Notes under the pieces: generated by a model
The model's database searches: none
Told to the model about the DNA's origin: nothing
Seen by the model: only the letters and a program-made list of their open reading frames with translations
Shown here: piece by piece, positions 1 through 12,221 of the stretch
How the letters are laid out: each line of letters opens with the position of its first letter
Numbering within the stretch: the first letter of the stretch is position 1
Translations under genes and position numbers: made by a program
Origin: Grammothele lineata
Taxonomy: Eukaryota > Basidiomycota > Agaricomycetes > Polyporales > Polyporaceae
Length of the DNA stretch: 64,000 bases
Assembly: GCA_002150815.3 (NCBI GenBank)
Contig: NDFF03000169.1
Coordinates: 60,012-124,011 of the forward strand
Direction: 5' to 3'

Positions 1-2993
1 GACGAACCACTCGTCATGAGCGACGATTCGGAGAAGTTCTTGAGCTTGGTGAGGCCAGGCGCTTCGGCGGCCTTCTCCATACGAGCCTTGCCTTTACCCT
101 TCTCCGGCGTCGTGGCAGCGTGTTGGTTCCCAGGGGCGGCTGCATAGCGCTCTGGAATTGGGCCATCCATTCCACCGACGAAGCTCACCAGGGAATCAAC
201 GCACGAATACGTCGATTCGCGGGCGAGATCACAGGGGACAGGCACCGGCTTCCAACGAAGCTTGGGTGGGCGCAGCGTCTTCGACGACTGAGACTCGTCA
301 AACCTGCTGTACTCCGGGAGAGGAGTAGAGACCGTCGACGGAGATGGGACGGATGGAAGAGGCTTCTCGGCGGAGAGTGGCGAGGGTTCGGATGAGAAGG
401 GGTCGCCATGCTTCGTCCCGCTCCCCGCTGAACTTTCCTCGCTGAACTCATCGGAGGACACCGGCGATTGCTTACCCTCGTCCAACTTGGATGGCGAGGC
501 GTTCACCATGGTTGTCGGAGTCGTGACATCAAGGTCCAAGTAGGTGAGGCCGGACGTCCGGTCCGAGGGCGCGCCCGGCACCGCGAACTGGTTCCAGAAC
601 TCGCTGTGCGAGTCGCCAGGGTGCGAGTCCTGCGAGTAGACGCTGCCGAAAGACTCGCGCGTCCGCTGCCCGCTCTCCGGCCGCCTCGACTGCGCGAGCG
701 TCCCCGCGATCATCAAGTCCGACAACTCCTCGGTGCTCGGGGCGCGGGTATGAGACACGTGCGACGACGCGAAGTCTGCCACCGCCTTCGCTTTCTCCTT
801 CCCTTTAGAGGAGGCTGCAGCCGTCGCCGCGACGGAGGACACGGCAGAAGTTGGGCGAGAGTAGAGCGGCGCAGGAGGCCGGCTTGCCTTAGGTGTCGAC
901 TGCTCAGAGGAAGCCGAAATTGTAGACATGGACGACGCCGTGGACACTCTATGCAACTTCGACCGCGCAAGCTGGGTAGATAGACCGGAAGGCGCGGTGG
1001 ACGCCCTCGTCGAAGACAGGCGCGAGACGCTGGCGGGCGTAGAACTGGACACATCGAAGCCTGCGATGGAAGTAGACGGCTTCGCAACCGACTTGAAGGG
1101 AGCCGCCCGCGAAAGATCGACAGGGCGGGGAAGCACATAGGGCCGCTTGGAAACAGGTGCGCTGGATGACGGGAGTGTTGTCGCTGCCTCAGCACGCGAG
1201 GCCATTCGAGGCGTCAAAGGCTCGTCCTGTGAGACGCCTTGGGAAGGCGACTGGTCGCCCGCCTTCTGAGAGAAGGGACCGTGGCGGGAATCGTCGGGCG
1301 ATGACCCAGAATGAGCGCTCGACAAGTTGAGAGGAGGGGGCCGGCTGCGCTCAACGGCAGGGTGGCGTTTCGGCTTGATCGTCTTGCAATTGTAAGGCTC
1401 CGGGTATCCAGTCGTCTCGCTTACGCCTTCTACTTGCGAGACAGACGCCGTCCTCGGACGGAGAGTGGAAGCCGAAGAGTCACCAGTGGACGGACGACGC
1501 TTGGTTACGGATTGAACATTGCTTGGAACTGGAATCGGCGCTGGAGATTCCGCAGCGTGGCCCCGCTTGTCGGCGACAACAGCCTTGCCACTATGCTCGC
1601 GAGATTGATCCGTCTCCGCTCCAGCATACTTCCCTGACGGCTTGCGAGAGAGATCAGGGGTAGAAGCTGACACCGAAGGACGTCTGGACCGAGATTCGCG
1701 CCCTAGTACGCCGTCGAGATGAGAACGGGAGGGAAGTGCAGTACGCTTGCGATCGTTAATGACCTTCAGATGAATATCAGGCTAGCATTCACTACACGCT
1801 CGGCAATAGACTCGACTTACCAGAGAATCGGTAGATGACGATGGAGTAACGACTTCGGATGTGATCGAGCCAGCATGGATATTGGTGGTTCGCCGGGTTA
1901 CTGTGGTCGAGCTAACCGACGAAGAACGCGAGTCGCGGGTCCTCGAAATGCGCGTGGTCTCCTTGGGAGCTGCGGTCACGTGAGAAATGCTAGAGAGAGA
2001 CGGAGAACGCGTCCGCGATGTCGAACGGCTCGGAGTGCCTCTAGCAACCGCTGAATCCTCGGCAGATGCACCCTCGTGGGAGCCCTTAACGGGGCTACGT
2101 GAGGTATACCGCTTCTGACGGGCGGCGTCAGCTGTCGCGGTTGAGGAGGAGGGCTTCCATTGAGGGGCTCTGGCGGTCGGGTGGTCAGGCTGGTCTTCGC
2201 GACGCGGAGTGGAATCGTGAGATGATCCAGCAGTAGATGGGCGTGAGGACATATTGGCCTTCGCATAATGCGACTTGCTCGCAAATACCTAGCACTCGTT
2301 GAGTTGACCACTTCTGACGCACGCGGCCTTTGACTTACCGTGGAATCCGGCGTACGAGCCCTGGTGACCTGCGCTCCTACTAATTTCTGCGAAACATGGG
2401 CCTTCAACCCAACGGTCGGGCAAAGTTGCGGTGCTATCCCCTGCGTCACATACTGCAACATCCTCAGCGAAATGCGACGTGACCACCGGAGGATGACTGA
2501 CCTGCTTGTACCTGACCTCAATCTTATCCTCCTTCCACGCCCACTTGTGAGCGAGAGTGATGTCCGCCCCGAGATCGACAGCCCGAGAGATACTCTCGGG
2601 GTCGTTCAAGTCCCAGTGGAGGGGAGTAATCGTGCTCTTCGCGTCTTCGACCGGTCTGGCGCGGGTGGTCTGCGAAGCCGCACGAGAACGCTGGTGGTTC
2701 GGAGACCGGCTGCGGTCGGTCCGACCGCCAGAAGCCTTGTGGGGGACACGATCGTTCGCGCGGATGGGGGTGGGGGTGGTCGCCACGGGAGGCGTGTGCT
2801 TCGAAGCGTCCGCATGGGCGAGCACTTGCGGGAACGAGGCCGCATGCGATTGCTGGTGAAGCTGGCGGCGACGCTTCTGCTCTTCTTCCGCGTTCCCGGG
2901 CTGCAGAGAGGGCATGCGGTTGAGGGCGTCGGGGTGCAGCCCTAGACCCATGCGTGCGGGGCTCGCCGCGGGGTGAAGCGGTGGTTGGGGCAT
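1..2993 (-). CDS. Ser/Arg/Pro-rich disordered protein, 3' end off the window
   Basis: I do not recognise a family. The likely start is the ATG at 2993 (MPQPPLHPAASP). The first exon holds a basic, Gln/Ser-rich segment and one more ordered patch (LHWDLNDPESISRAVDLGAD) near residue 150. A continuous open frame without an ATG start runs from about 1766 to the left edge, rich in Ser, Thr, Pro and Arg, with repeated TPxxS and SRS patterns that look like phosphorylation-prone linker. An intron is visible at about 1767-1821 (donor GTAAGT, acceptor CTGAAG). One or two more lie between 2253 and 2540, but their borders are uncertain. The C terminus is missing because the frame is still open at base 1. 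Composition suggests a regulatory or scaffold protein; that is inference only. Confidence 0.6.
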
Positions 2994-4860
2994 GGTGTCT
3001 GTGGTCTGCGCACCTATGGGCAGCAAACGGCGGTTAGGCTGAGGAGTGAAGGGAGGATGGAAGGGAGATGGAGATATAGAGAAGCAAGGACGGGCGGAGT
3101 AGACAGTGCGCGGACGCGAGTGCGCGGGGCGGGTGGATGTAGATGCGTAAGAGAAGAGTGTGGTCGAGGATGTGGCTGAAGCAAAGGAGTCGCGAGTGGA
3201 TGGACCCGCCAAATAGGCGCTCTGACCACAACACCTCGCCGACGCTTTGACGATGTCAGGCGCGCCCAGGCCACGGCCACAGGCCAACTCCGCTTTAACG
3301 TCTTCGTTCATGGTCTCAGGGCATGGCACGGATAGACCAAGCTCAGCGAAGCCGGATATCCAAGGCGGGCGCGGCCCCGCTTGGGCGTAAGACAAGTCAG
3401 AGATTGAGAGCATCGTCGGGCGCGCGTGCTACTACAGCTGCATAGTCGCGCGCGCTCCAAAACGGTGCAGATGAGAGGCAAGGGGGCGGAAGAGGGAGGG
3501 CCGCCACGATGAGAGATCTGAGCGGGTTATGAGGGCGCATGAGGCGACCGCTGGTCGGCCAGCAGGGCCCACCCAGCGGGCGACGCGCAGCCACTGGCAG
3601 CGGACTGACGCTTGACAGCGCCCGTTCGTGAGTGCGGACCCACGGCCGGGAGATGGATCCAAATCGGCCGGGACCGGTTGGGACGAAACAGAATTCATGA
3701 TTGGGATGCGATGGCTCGGGGACACTCACGCTCTTTCATGCCTGCTCTCCGCAGCGCCACTGGGTCCTGCCCGGCAGTCTTGACGTTGCATGGGAGCCGT
3801 ACCGGGGGGCGTCATGACAAGCTTATGTGCCCTGGACGCGCACGTCCGGTGGCACGACCGACCAAAGGCCACTTGCTGTGATCGCATGTCGTACCGCACA
3901 AAGGGCGCTGAAACGACCATACTAGATGGGGCTTTGCGACCTGGTCTGGCATGACTTGTTGTCAATCTTGGGTGACCCGCTCACCGCCATCCAGGATGCA
4001 ATGATACTTGTGACATACCTGCGCGCCGGCGTCCCTTTGTAGCAGTTTCCAATCGATGCCACACATTGTGGCAATTGACCTGTGAGGTGCTTACCCCGCC
4101 GCCATAAACACACAGAATGGGATGCTTGGAGACGTTCGCCAGCATTCAACGTTCAACGTCCGACTAATGTTCCAACACCAGCAACACGGCGACGAAGCGG
4201 TGAGCTAGCCCACTGGTAGACTTCGGGTCGCACACTCTTGCGGGGCTGTGAAGGAACCGAACATCTTTGCACGTGTCCGTTGACGACCTTTCAAGAGAGA
4301 CAGATGTGAGAGATGAGCGACTGTTAGGGATGTCCCAGTACGCCTCGTGGGGAGAGGAGGAAGAGACGGGAACACAAGCTTGGGAATATCGGGTTACAGA
4401 TGCGAGCGCCGTCGGTGCGCGTCTTCCACCTGTTCTCGTCCCGCCACTGCGAAGCCACCGATTCTCACCCGCTTCGCTCGTGCCCAAACTTAACGGGGTG
4501 CTTTCTTCTGTTCAGGTCGTTGAACGGGGCAGCCGTTCTAATACTTGCGGGTTGTGCATTCAATTGGGTTGCAGTAAGAGCTGCGCGCAACAAATAGGAC
4601 ACGGCTAAGTATACGTAGAACAGCGTTAGCCAAATTCAATATGATGCTTCGAATAGACGTTGGGCTAGGAGATGGCCCTAGGGACTATATGTCAGATGTC
4701 GATGCCCTTATGACACCTTGGCATGGTAAGATCATCGTTCCATCGACCAGGGCTGTGTCAACCAATCGTGCGAAGTCGATGAAGCAAATAGCGGCTGACA
4801 TATATCATCAGCCTCCGACAGAAGCCAGTATTCGCTCGGCCACGTCTATAATACAATGTG
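2994..4860. other. Intergenic, no supported gene
   Basis: This stretch lies upstream of the Ser-rich gene and downstream of the F-box gene. Open frames here are short, mutually overlapping and show no splice-linked continuation or recognisable motif. The part next to 2993 is probably promoter and 5' UTR of the minus-strand gene. Confidence 0.5.
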
Positions 4861-6164
4861 CTATATCTCTGAAGAGCTACTCCAGGCCGGCGGTTCGGAG
4901 CCCCCGACGGCAAACGACATAATCCGCCTCGCGTGGAGTTCAGGACAGTTCTGTGCGATGTATGCTTCAAGCTCGTTGTAAGGACCTTGCCCCTCAAGCA
5001 CAACCTTCTCTAAGCCTCCTAGATCTTCGCTCGTGAGGGTCTGTTCTAGACTCGGCCAATCCAGTACACGCATGTCGTCAAAATACGCTAGGGTGAGTTC
5101 TGGGACGGCACATTCGGAGTTGAGCAGCCGGAGGTCGATGACATTATTGACAGCAAGCGAGATTTTGAGCGTCCGCAGCTCGGGAGCTGCCAGTTGCGCG
5201 ACAATCCGCGGGATCCACGACAGCGAAGCGTTCTGCGGCACGCACATCTCGTGGAGGGCAAACCGGAGCTCACATGAACGAAGAGCAGAGAAGGCCGAAA
5301 GGCTAAAGTTCGTGTCCTCCAGGGTGCCTGTCGTATATACGAGGTTTGTCAGTTGAACTTCGAAGTCATCGCAGTCTGTGAAACGAGTGACTCACCGAAC
5401 ATGCTCCCAGGCGGTGTGAAGTTGACGACCAGCTCCTGCGCGATGTGTGATAGTATTTGGGACTGCTCCATAAACCCAGGCACGCAATATGGGGTCACGA
5501 TATCGCTATGGAACGCGACGAGGACCGGGACAGAATTCGCTGCCGTGAGCCATTGATGAAGGCCCTCGCTGCACATTGCGCGCTGATAGCAGACCTTGCG
5601 AAGACAGCGAGGTGAAGGGTAGTCATGAACAGTTTCGGATTCTTCGATGTCGTCAAATCTGGCGGCTACAGAAAGTCGTTCCAGCAGTTTGAAGTGCGAC
5701 AAAGCGGCGATGATGTCTCGATTAGTCGGCCTCGGCTCGGTGAAATTGACAAATAGATGAATGTTCAGTGTTTGTACACCCCATGCATGGGGCGCAACAG
5801 CCGAAATACCGTCGATGGTGCCATGTAGATCCAACGCATGGAGGGCCGGTAGATGACGCAGCAGCTGGATTTCGCCTATGCAGTCGCCGCTGTGGACGAT
5901 ATTCAGGGATAGGGTCGATATGGAATGAGCGAAATGGGAAGAGTTGGCGACCAGGGGTATGAACGAAGCGTGACCGCGGACGTGAGGATAAATAATAGTA
6001 TTGAAGCGATGATATCTGGCTGTCGGAAGAAGGACGCGAGAGGCAAGAGCACACGACCCCAACGATCGTCTGTCGTTGTAGAAGTAGTCGAAGATCCAGT
6101 CTAACACCTCCGGCGGGAGCATATCTATATGTGCATCGTAAGCACGCCTGACGAGAAGAATCAT
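4861..6164 (-). CDS. F-box protein
   Basis: A predicted substrate-recognition subunit of an SCF ubiquitin ligase. The N terminus carries an F-box-like segment from about residue 15 (LPPEVLDWIFDYFYNDRRSL), followed by the usual Ala/Ser/Arg pattern and an aromatic F/Y end. The rest is a leucine-rich, beta-alpha-like region without clean LRR periodicity, typical of the large F-box families of Agaricomycetes. Two exons: 6164-5396 and 5327-4861, joined across a 68-nt intron (GTGAGT...CGACAG) in frame, giving 411 residues and a TAG stop at 4861-4863. A second in-frame ATG at residue 15 (MLPPEV) would place the F-box at the very start and is an equally good initiator. It is divergent from the transporter at 6409 with about 245 bp between start codons. 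The substrate cannot be inferred. Confidence 0.8.
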
Positions 6165-6408
6165 GTACGCAGCTTCAACATACTAGCGACCGCCTTGCAA
6201 TACCTCAGACGATTTGTAGGGAAGCCTCGGCCCGTCGTAGTATGTACGGAGCAACGAGCTCGGGGTGGATGCAGCGAAGAGCGCGCGCGCGTGCAGAGCG
6301 CGACTCGCGCTCGGATCGTTCACGCCGAGCGGCGACACGCCCTACTCTCACACCGCCCCCTTCCCCGCTCCTCTCCACCTCTCTACCCCATGACCGTCTG
6401 GCACCAGC
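6165..6408. promoter_or_regulatory. Shared divergent promoter region
   Basis: About 244 bp separate the start codons of the minus-strand F-box gene and the plus-strand amino acid transporter, so both promoters and 5' UTRs must fit here. The sequence changes from mixed composition to a CT-rich, purine-poor run just before the transporter ATG, which is common near fungal transcription starts. No clear TATA box is seen. Confidence 0.4.
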
Positions 6409-6419
6409 ATGCTCGGTAG
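6390..6419 (+). promoter_or_regulatory. Possible upstream ORF overlapping the transporter start
   Basis: ATG at 6390 opens a nine-codon frame (MTVWHQHAR) that stops with TAG at 6417-6419, past the main ATG at 6409 and in another frame. Its context (ACCCCATGA) is close to a fungal Kozak sequence. If the mRNA begins upstream, ribosomes starting here would miss the main start unless they leak or reinitiate. Confidence 0.35.
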
Positions 6420-8616
6420 ATCCAGCAGACCCCGCGGCGGCGACGACGAGGCCGGCGTCCACCAGCCGCTGCTCAACGACTCGGACGAGGACATCCCCTC
6501 CGCGCCCCCGCGCGCCAACGGCAACGGCAACGCTAATGGCAATGTGCTCTTCTCCGTGGACGACGGCTCTGACGACGAGTTTGAGGACGACCTTTTGGGG
6601 ACGGGAAATGCGGAGACACATGCAGACCCTACGAAGCCTGTCCGCAGCGTGAGGTTTCAGGAGGAGGCGGAGGTCCGTATATTCTCGCAGCCGCTGCGCT
6701 CGACGATGGAAAGCCGAGAGACGGGTGCGTGAGTTCTTCTGTCCTTGTATATCCCGTCGAAGTGTCAGGTGTAACCTTAGGAGCAGAATATGAGCTGGAT
6801 AGTGATGAATTGGACGGTATCGCGCTGTCACAACTACAAGGAGGGAGGCCGGAGCGTGGAGGGTCGGGTCGTGGACGAGGAGAGCAGGCAATGCCACTCC
6901 TAGTCGGGCTCATGGACGCTTCAAGCGTCAGGAGAGGCGTGGATATTCCGGGAGAAGAGTGTTACCCCACAAGAATCGACCTTGAGGAGCTGGCAGCGAA
7001 GAGGACGGCTGGGGGCGGATTGCTTGATTCAGTCGCCAATATGGCGAATTCAATATTGGGTGCAGGTATGTGCTAACCCATTTGCACCCGAGGATCGACT
7101 AACTCTATGGCTTCTTAGGCATCATAGGTACGTGCAGGGATGTCAACATGGGGACTATATCTCATACGGACCTTATTGGTTCTCTAGGTCTACCATACGC
7201 AATACGACAAGCAGGCTTCTTCACGGGAGTTACATTGCTGGTCGTCCTATGCGGCGTGACCGACTGGACAATACGGCTCATCGTCTTGAATGCCAAGCTT
7301 AGTGGTCAAAGTTCATACATCGGAATCATGAACCACTGCTTCGGCTCCAGTGGACGAGCAGCGGTGTCTTTCTTTCAGTTTGCCTTTGCTTTTGGAGGTA
7401 CGTCTAGCCTTTTCGCAGCTGTTGCCCTCTTACTCACCCATTATGTAGGAATGTGCGCATTTGGAATCATTATAGGTATGTCAATCTGCTACGCAGCCGC
7501 ACATAACCAGATGTTCACGCACACCAGGCGACACGATACCCCACGTCATCCGGTCCATATTCCCCACGCTCTACCGCGTCCCCGTCCTCTACCTGCTCAC
7601 CAACCGGCAATTCATGATCGCGCTCTGCACGATCTGCGTTTCCTACCCGCTCTCCCTCTACCGCGACATCCACAAGCTCGCGCGCGCGTCCGGGCTCGCG
7701 CTGGTCGGCATGTGCATCATCGTCTTCTCCGTGCTCATCGAGGGCCCGAACGTGCCCGCGGAGCTCAAGGGCAGCCCCGCTGCGCGCTTCACTCTCATTG
7801 GTGACGGGGTCTTCCAGGCTATTGGGGTGATCAGCTTTGCGTTCGTGTGCCATCACAATACGCTCCTCATTTATGGGAGCTTGCGCACGCCGACGCTGGA
7901 TAGGTTCAATCGGGTGACGCACATCTCGACGCTCATTTCGCTCGTGGCGTGCTGCACGCTCGCGATCTCGGCCTACGTCGTCTTCACGGACAAGACGCAG
8001 GGCAACATCTTGAACAACTTCGGTCCCGTACGTCCCCCCTCGACTCCAACCGGCTCTGGACGCCACAGCTAACGAGCAGGCACCTGACTATGCAGAACGA
8101 CACGCTCATCAACGTCGCGCGGTTCTGCTTCGGGCTGAACATGTTCACGACGCTCCCGCTCGAGCTCTTCGTCTGCCGCGAGGTCATCGAGCAGTACTTC
8201 TTCGAGAACGAGCCCTTCCACATGCAGCGCCACGTCTTCTTCACCACCGCCATCCTCATGTCCTCCATGATCAGTGCGTCCCCCTCCCTCCCCTTCCCCT
8301 CCCTTTCGCTTTGCGCGTACTAACACTCCCCTTCTGCCTCCCCTCCTTCGACCCGTCCGTACCAGTCGCCCTCGTCACCTGCGACCTCGGCATGATGCTC
8401 GAGATCACCGGCGGCGCCTCCGCGACCGCGCTCGCCTTCATCTTCCCCGCCGCGTGCTACCTCAAGCTCGCCGCCCCGCACGTGCCCTGGTACGCGCCGC
8501 AGAAGCTGCCCGCGCTCGCGTGCGCGGCCTTCGGGGTCGTCGTCCTCGCCATCTCGCTGTTTTTGGCGCTGGGGAAGGCGTGGACGCCGGCGGGGGCTGC
8601 GTCGATTTGTATTTAG
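6409..8616 (+). CDS. AVT/SLC38-type amino acid transporter (AAAP family)
   Basis: A proton-coupled or vacuolar amino acid transporter of the AAAP superfamily, expected in the vacuolar or plasma membrane. An acidic, low-complexity cytosolic N terminus of about 190 residues precedes the family hallmark GAGIIGLPYAIRQAG at the first membrane helix. About ten further hydrophobic segments follow, with a final helix near the C terminus. Eight exons: 6409-6724, 6781-7065, 7119-7127, 7188-7397, 7449-7475, 7528-8027, 8096-8273 and 8366-8616, summing to 592 codons with stop. Exon 3 is only 9 nt and supplies part of the hallmark motif; exon 5 is 27 nt. The family is clear; whether it is closest to yeast Avt2 or another member is not, and the substrate is inferred only as neutral amino acids. 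Confidence 0.9.
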
Positions 8617-9002
8617 GTGTGGGTGGGGTGGGGAGGATGGGGAGGACTCTTGGCTACTTTGGCTTGTTTTCGCCTCTCTCTTGCTTTTCGTCGGACATTT
8701 TTGGCTGCCGCCGCGGTACGGTACGGTAACTTATCTCGCTCCCTCCTTCCCTCCCTCCCTCTTTCTCACCCCCACCCCTCGCGGACGGCCCCTACTACTT
8801 ATATCACTTTGGCACACACTTAGAGGTCACACCTCAACACCTGGACTCATCGTACGCACGCACGGACTCGCATCGTAATACCTGTACACTGCAAAATACA
8901 TATAATACCCTCACGCACTGTGCAGAGCGGGCGCATTAGGTCTACGGTTTAAGTAACGCACCCCCCGATGCCCCCATTTCCTAAGGCTAAGAGCAGCAGC
9001 AA
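8617..9002. other. Short convergent intergenic spacer
   Basis: This lies between the 3' ends of the transporter and ERG8. A T/C-rich tract (about 8735-8790) and an AT-rich stretch with repeated ATAATA-like words near 8875-8910 may hold polyadenylation signals for both genes. No gene is seen. Confidence 0.4.
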
Positions 9003-11246
9003 TCACGCCTCTGCACTCTCGCGCACGATCTCCGCGAGCCCCCTCACATCCTCGAGCCTTTCCACCCTCGCACCCCCGCCGACGCTCTCCTCCGCCAGCA
9101 GCGGGGACACGTTCACTTTCCCTCCCTCACCCTCACCCTTCTCCGTCTCCTTCCCCTCCTCCCCAGCAGACCCCGAACTCCCATAAGTCCCCCACACCCT
9201 CTCGACCCTCGCACTCGGCATCTCCCCCCTCACACAATTCACCGGTGCGCACACCAGGAGCCACACGGCGTCGAACCCGCCCGCGCCGGGGACGCCCCCG
9301 CCCACGACGCCCGCGACGCCGACGGAGGCGTCGAGGAGGGCGGTTTGCGTGGGGGGCTCGATGGGGACGGAGGAGTGGGCGCCCATGAGGCACATGGATG
9401 TGCGGATTGCCTGTGGGGGTGGAGTTTGAGATGGGGAAAAGGCGAGAAAGGAGAGAAGGGGAAGGGAAGGACGGACGGACCTCGGTAGTTTGGTGCGCGT
9501 CGACGAAGGCCTCGATGACCTGCTTGAACGCCGCGTGGTTCTCGTTCGCGGTGATGTTCGGGTTCGCGAGCCACTATATGCGATTTACTCTTGAGTCCCC
9601 TCATTCTCCTTCTCTACACGAATAGGCTCCCCGGGGGTAAGACTCACCTGCACGCTCTGAATAGTCGAGATATACTTAACCGCCTTCCTATACGTCTCCC
9701 CATCCCTCCTCTCCAGCTCCCCCAGACCCGCCAGGAGCTTCCCCAAGCGCATATTCAGCCCATCGATGGTATCCCAGAGCTCCTTGGCCTCCTCGGGGCG
9801 GTCCTTGCGCCACTTGAGGACCCGCCCGACGAGCGAGGGCGTGTCGCTGCCGGCGTCGACGTCCGCGAGCATGAGCCGCGTCTGTGGGGGGAGGCGGAAG
9901 GGCTCGACGCGGTAGTTCCAGGCGGGGTTCGAGGGGGAGAGGATGGGCTCGAGGGGCTGGTCCAGCGTCTGCCATAGCCGCAGGCGAACGCGAACGCAAA
10001 AGAGAAGGCGAAGACGAAGGGGGAGAAGGGGCGAACCGCTCACTCAGAAAAAAACACTCAAAAACGAACGCGCGAAAGGGGGACGTACGTCGGTCATGAG
10101 CGGCGCGATGACCGCGGGGTCGAAGCGCGTGTACAGCTGGCTCCCGAACACCGCCGCGGAGACGTCGAAGCCGGAGCCGACCTTGCCCTGCGCGAGGCAA
10201 TGAACATATTGCGCGAGGTTGTGCGCGAGCTTCCGCCCCTCGCTCGCCCCTGCGCTCCCCGTATCTGAGGTGGCAGGAGAGAGGGCGTCGGCGGGGACGA
10301 CGCCGAGGTGGAGGAGGAGGGCGGAGACGAGGGAGGTGATGAGCGCGGCGGAGGAGCCGAGCCCGGTCTTGTGCACGTCGGCGAGGCGGACGCCGGTCTT
10401 GGAGAAGGGCGCGAGCTTCTCGAGCGAGTCTAGCGTCGGGGGGAGGTTCTGCGCCGCGAGCTGCGCGGGAGGCGGGGTGCGGAGTGCGGGGGCGTGTGAG
10501 CGAGCGACGGGGTGCGCGACGGAACGCAGTGAACAGTGGATGGGTACCAGGGGTACGAGAAAACAACGGACGACGCACCTGGGCTCTCTGCGAGTAGAAA
10601 TCATTGTCGCCGACGATGGTAATATCGAGCCCGCGCCCGAGCGCGTTTTGGAGCGTGCCGACGCTCCTGAGCTCCGCTGCGAGGGTGAGCGTGCGGTGGA
10701 GCGCGAGGTGGACGAACTTGTTCTTGCCCGCGTCCGGACTGGAACCACGGCGCGAATTGCGGCAGGGCGGGAGGGAGGAGTGGTGCGACCGGAGGAAGGG
10801 CCGGAAAACGGGCGGGTGGGCGCGAGGACATCAAATCGGACGATCGGGGGGTCGCGTCAACGTCGCGGTCGTACCATTCCCCGCGCGCGATGCGCGATGC
10901 ACGACGCGCGGGGCAAAAGGAGGAGAGGGGGGCACAGCGTGCGCAGGCGGGTGGACGGTACTCACTCGTGGGGGAGCTGGTCGACGCGGACGGCGGCGGG
11001 GCCGTCAAAGTGAACGGCGTAGAGCCAGGACGCGTGCGCGAACTGGGGCGATCGGACGCGGATCTGGATCGGGGCCGCGTCGTCTGTCGCTGGTTGAGGT
11101 TGGGGGAGGGCGTCGACGACGGTGTAGAAGCGGGAGGAGGTGGAGACGACGAGGCCGGAGTAGGCGGGGTCGAGGACGAGGTAGCCGCCGGCGATGAGGA
11201 CCTTGCCGGGGGCGGAGACGACGGTGGGGGCGGAGGAAGAGGGCAT
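9003..11246 (-). CDS. ERG8: Phosphomevalonate kinase (ERG8)
   Basis: Catalyses ATP-dependent phosphorylation of 5-phosphomevalonate to the diphosphate in the cytosolic mevalonate pathway that feeds ergosterol, dolichol and prenyl groups. It is a GHMP kinase. Motif 1 is APGKVLIAGGYLVL at about residues 12-25. Motif 2, the ATP-binding KTGLGSSAA, is at about 178-186. A C-terminal GHMP motif reads VPGAGGFDAVW. Six exons: 11246-10966, 10738-10579, 10460-10089, 9968-9648, 9573-9481 and 9410-9003, all in phase, giving 544 residues, somewhat longer than the roughly 450 of the yeast enzyme. Part of the excess is a Gly/Glu/Lys-rich loop near the C terminus. The 228-nt first intron is long for this window. 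A hexanucleotide tandem repeat touches the start codon. Confidence 0.93.
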
Positions 11247-11270
11247 GGGTGCGGGTGCGGGTGCGGGTGC
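11247..11270. repeat. (GGGTGC)4 tandem repeat abutting the ERG8 start
   Basis: Four perfect copies of a hexanucleotide, read as GCACCC on the ERG8 mRNA, end directly at the ATG. They would form the last 24 nt of the 5' UTR and set the initiation context (CACCC-ATG). Confidence 0.8.
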
Positions 11271-12221
11271 GAGGGTGGGCGTCGGCGGCGGAGACGGAGA
11301 CGGACTCGAGACGAGGGGAGATCGGGCGTGGCTATGTGCGGCCCGATACTTTGTCTAATATCTCCTTCCCCGGCGTCTTGTCTCGCCCTCTCCACCGTCG
11401 GCACTCGGGGAGCAGGCGTCGACTGGTCTGAGTCTCGCGCCGGAAAAGCAGACGAGGCTGCCTCTTCCGCCCACTGCGCCGCGGGCGCTGGTCGGGCACG
11501 CCGCCGCGGACCAGAGCTTGTCGCGCGACGGCCGCCGTCTCCGTCGATCGCCTCCGCCGCCCCCAGAACAGGCAGGGCGACAGCCAACGCCGGCCTGCGC
11601 GCGCGTCCAGGCCAGGGCGCGACGGCGACGAGGAAGAGGAAGAGGAATGACAGGAAGCCCTCAGCTGCTCCCTCTGCTTCCCGGCATCCTCCCCTCCGCG
11701 CGACGTCCCCGGCTCCCACCCCCACCACCCACCCCGGCGCCACACACTCAACCCCGCTCGTCTCTGCTCTCCCCGGTACTTCCCGCGCCCACGCCCGCCT
11801 CCCGGTCTATAGCTAACTAGGGGCGTTCGACGTCCTGTCTTTCCGCGCGCCGTCCACCACGCCCCCCTTCTTCCCCGCATCAAGTCGTCTCTCTCGAGCT
11901 AACGCGCCCGCCCGCCCTGGATAAACGCTGCCCTGCTCTTCCCGCCGCAATAATCCCCCTCGAGGACAAAAAGCGGGCGCCCCGTAGGCGTTCCTCGCGC
12001 GGCTCCTCAACTCGTCTCGCAGAAAGACAAGCGCGCTAGGCGTTATGAAAAGAACCTATGGATCATACAACCGCCGGAGCTCGAAGTCGAAGTTCGAAGT
12101 ACAGACGCAGACGGACCCGCCCTCCCCACCCACCACACGTCCGCGGCCGCGCGCGGACTTTACGAGAGTTCGGCCGCCCGCCCCCGCGATCGGAGCGAGC
12201 CTTCAAACAAGACACCGTGCC
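11271..12221. other. ERG8 upstream region, no supported gene
   Basis: GC-rich DNA between the ERG8 start and the 3' end of the next minus-strand gene. Long open frames on both strands here reflect high GC and lack splice-consistent extension or motifs. The ERG8 promoter should lie in the first few hundred bases. Confidence 0.45.

Noticed and set aside
10601..11816. Open frames of 308 and 380 codons overlapping ERG8 on the plus strand and in another minus frame
   Set aside because: They are shadows of the GC-rich ERG8 exons. Translations are Arg/Gly/Pro-rich without domains, while the ERG8 frame carries all GHMP motifs with phase-consistent introns.
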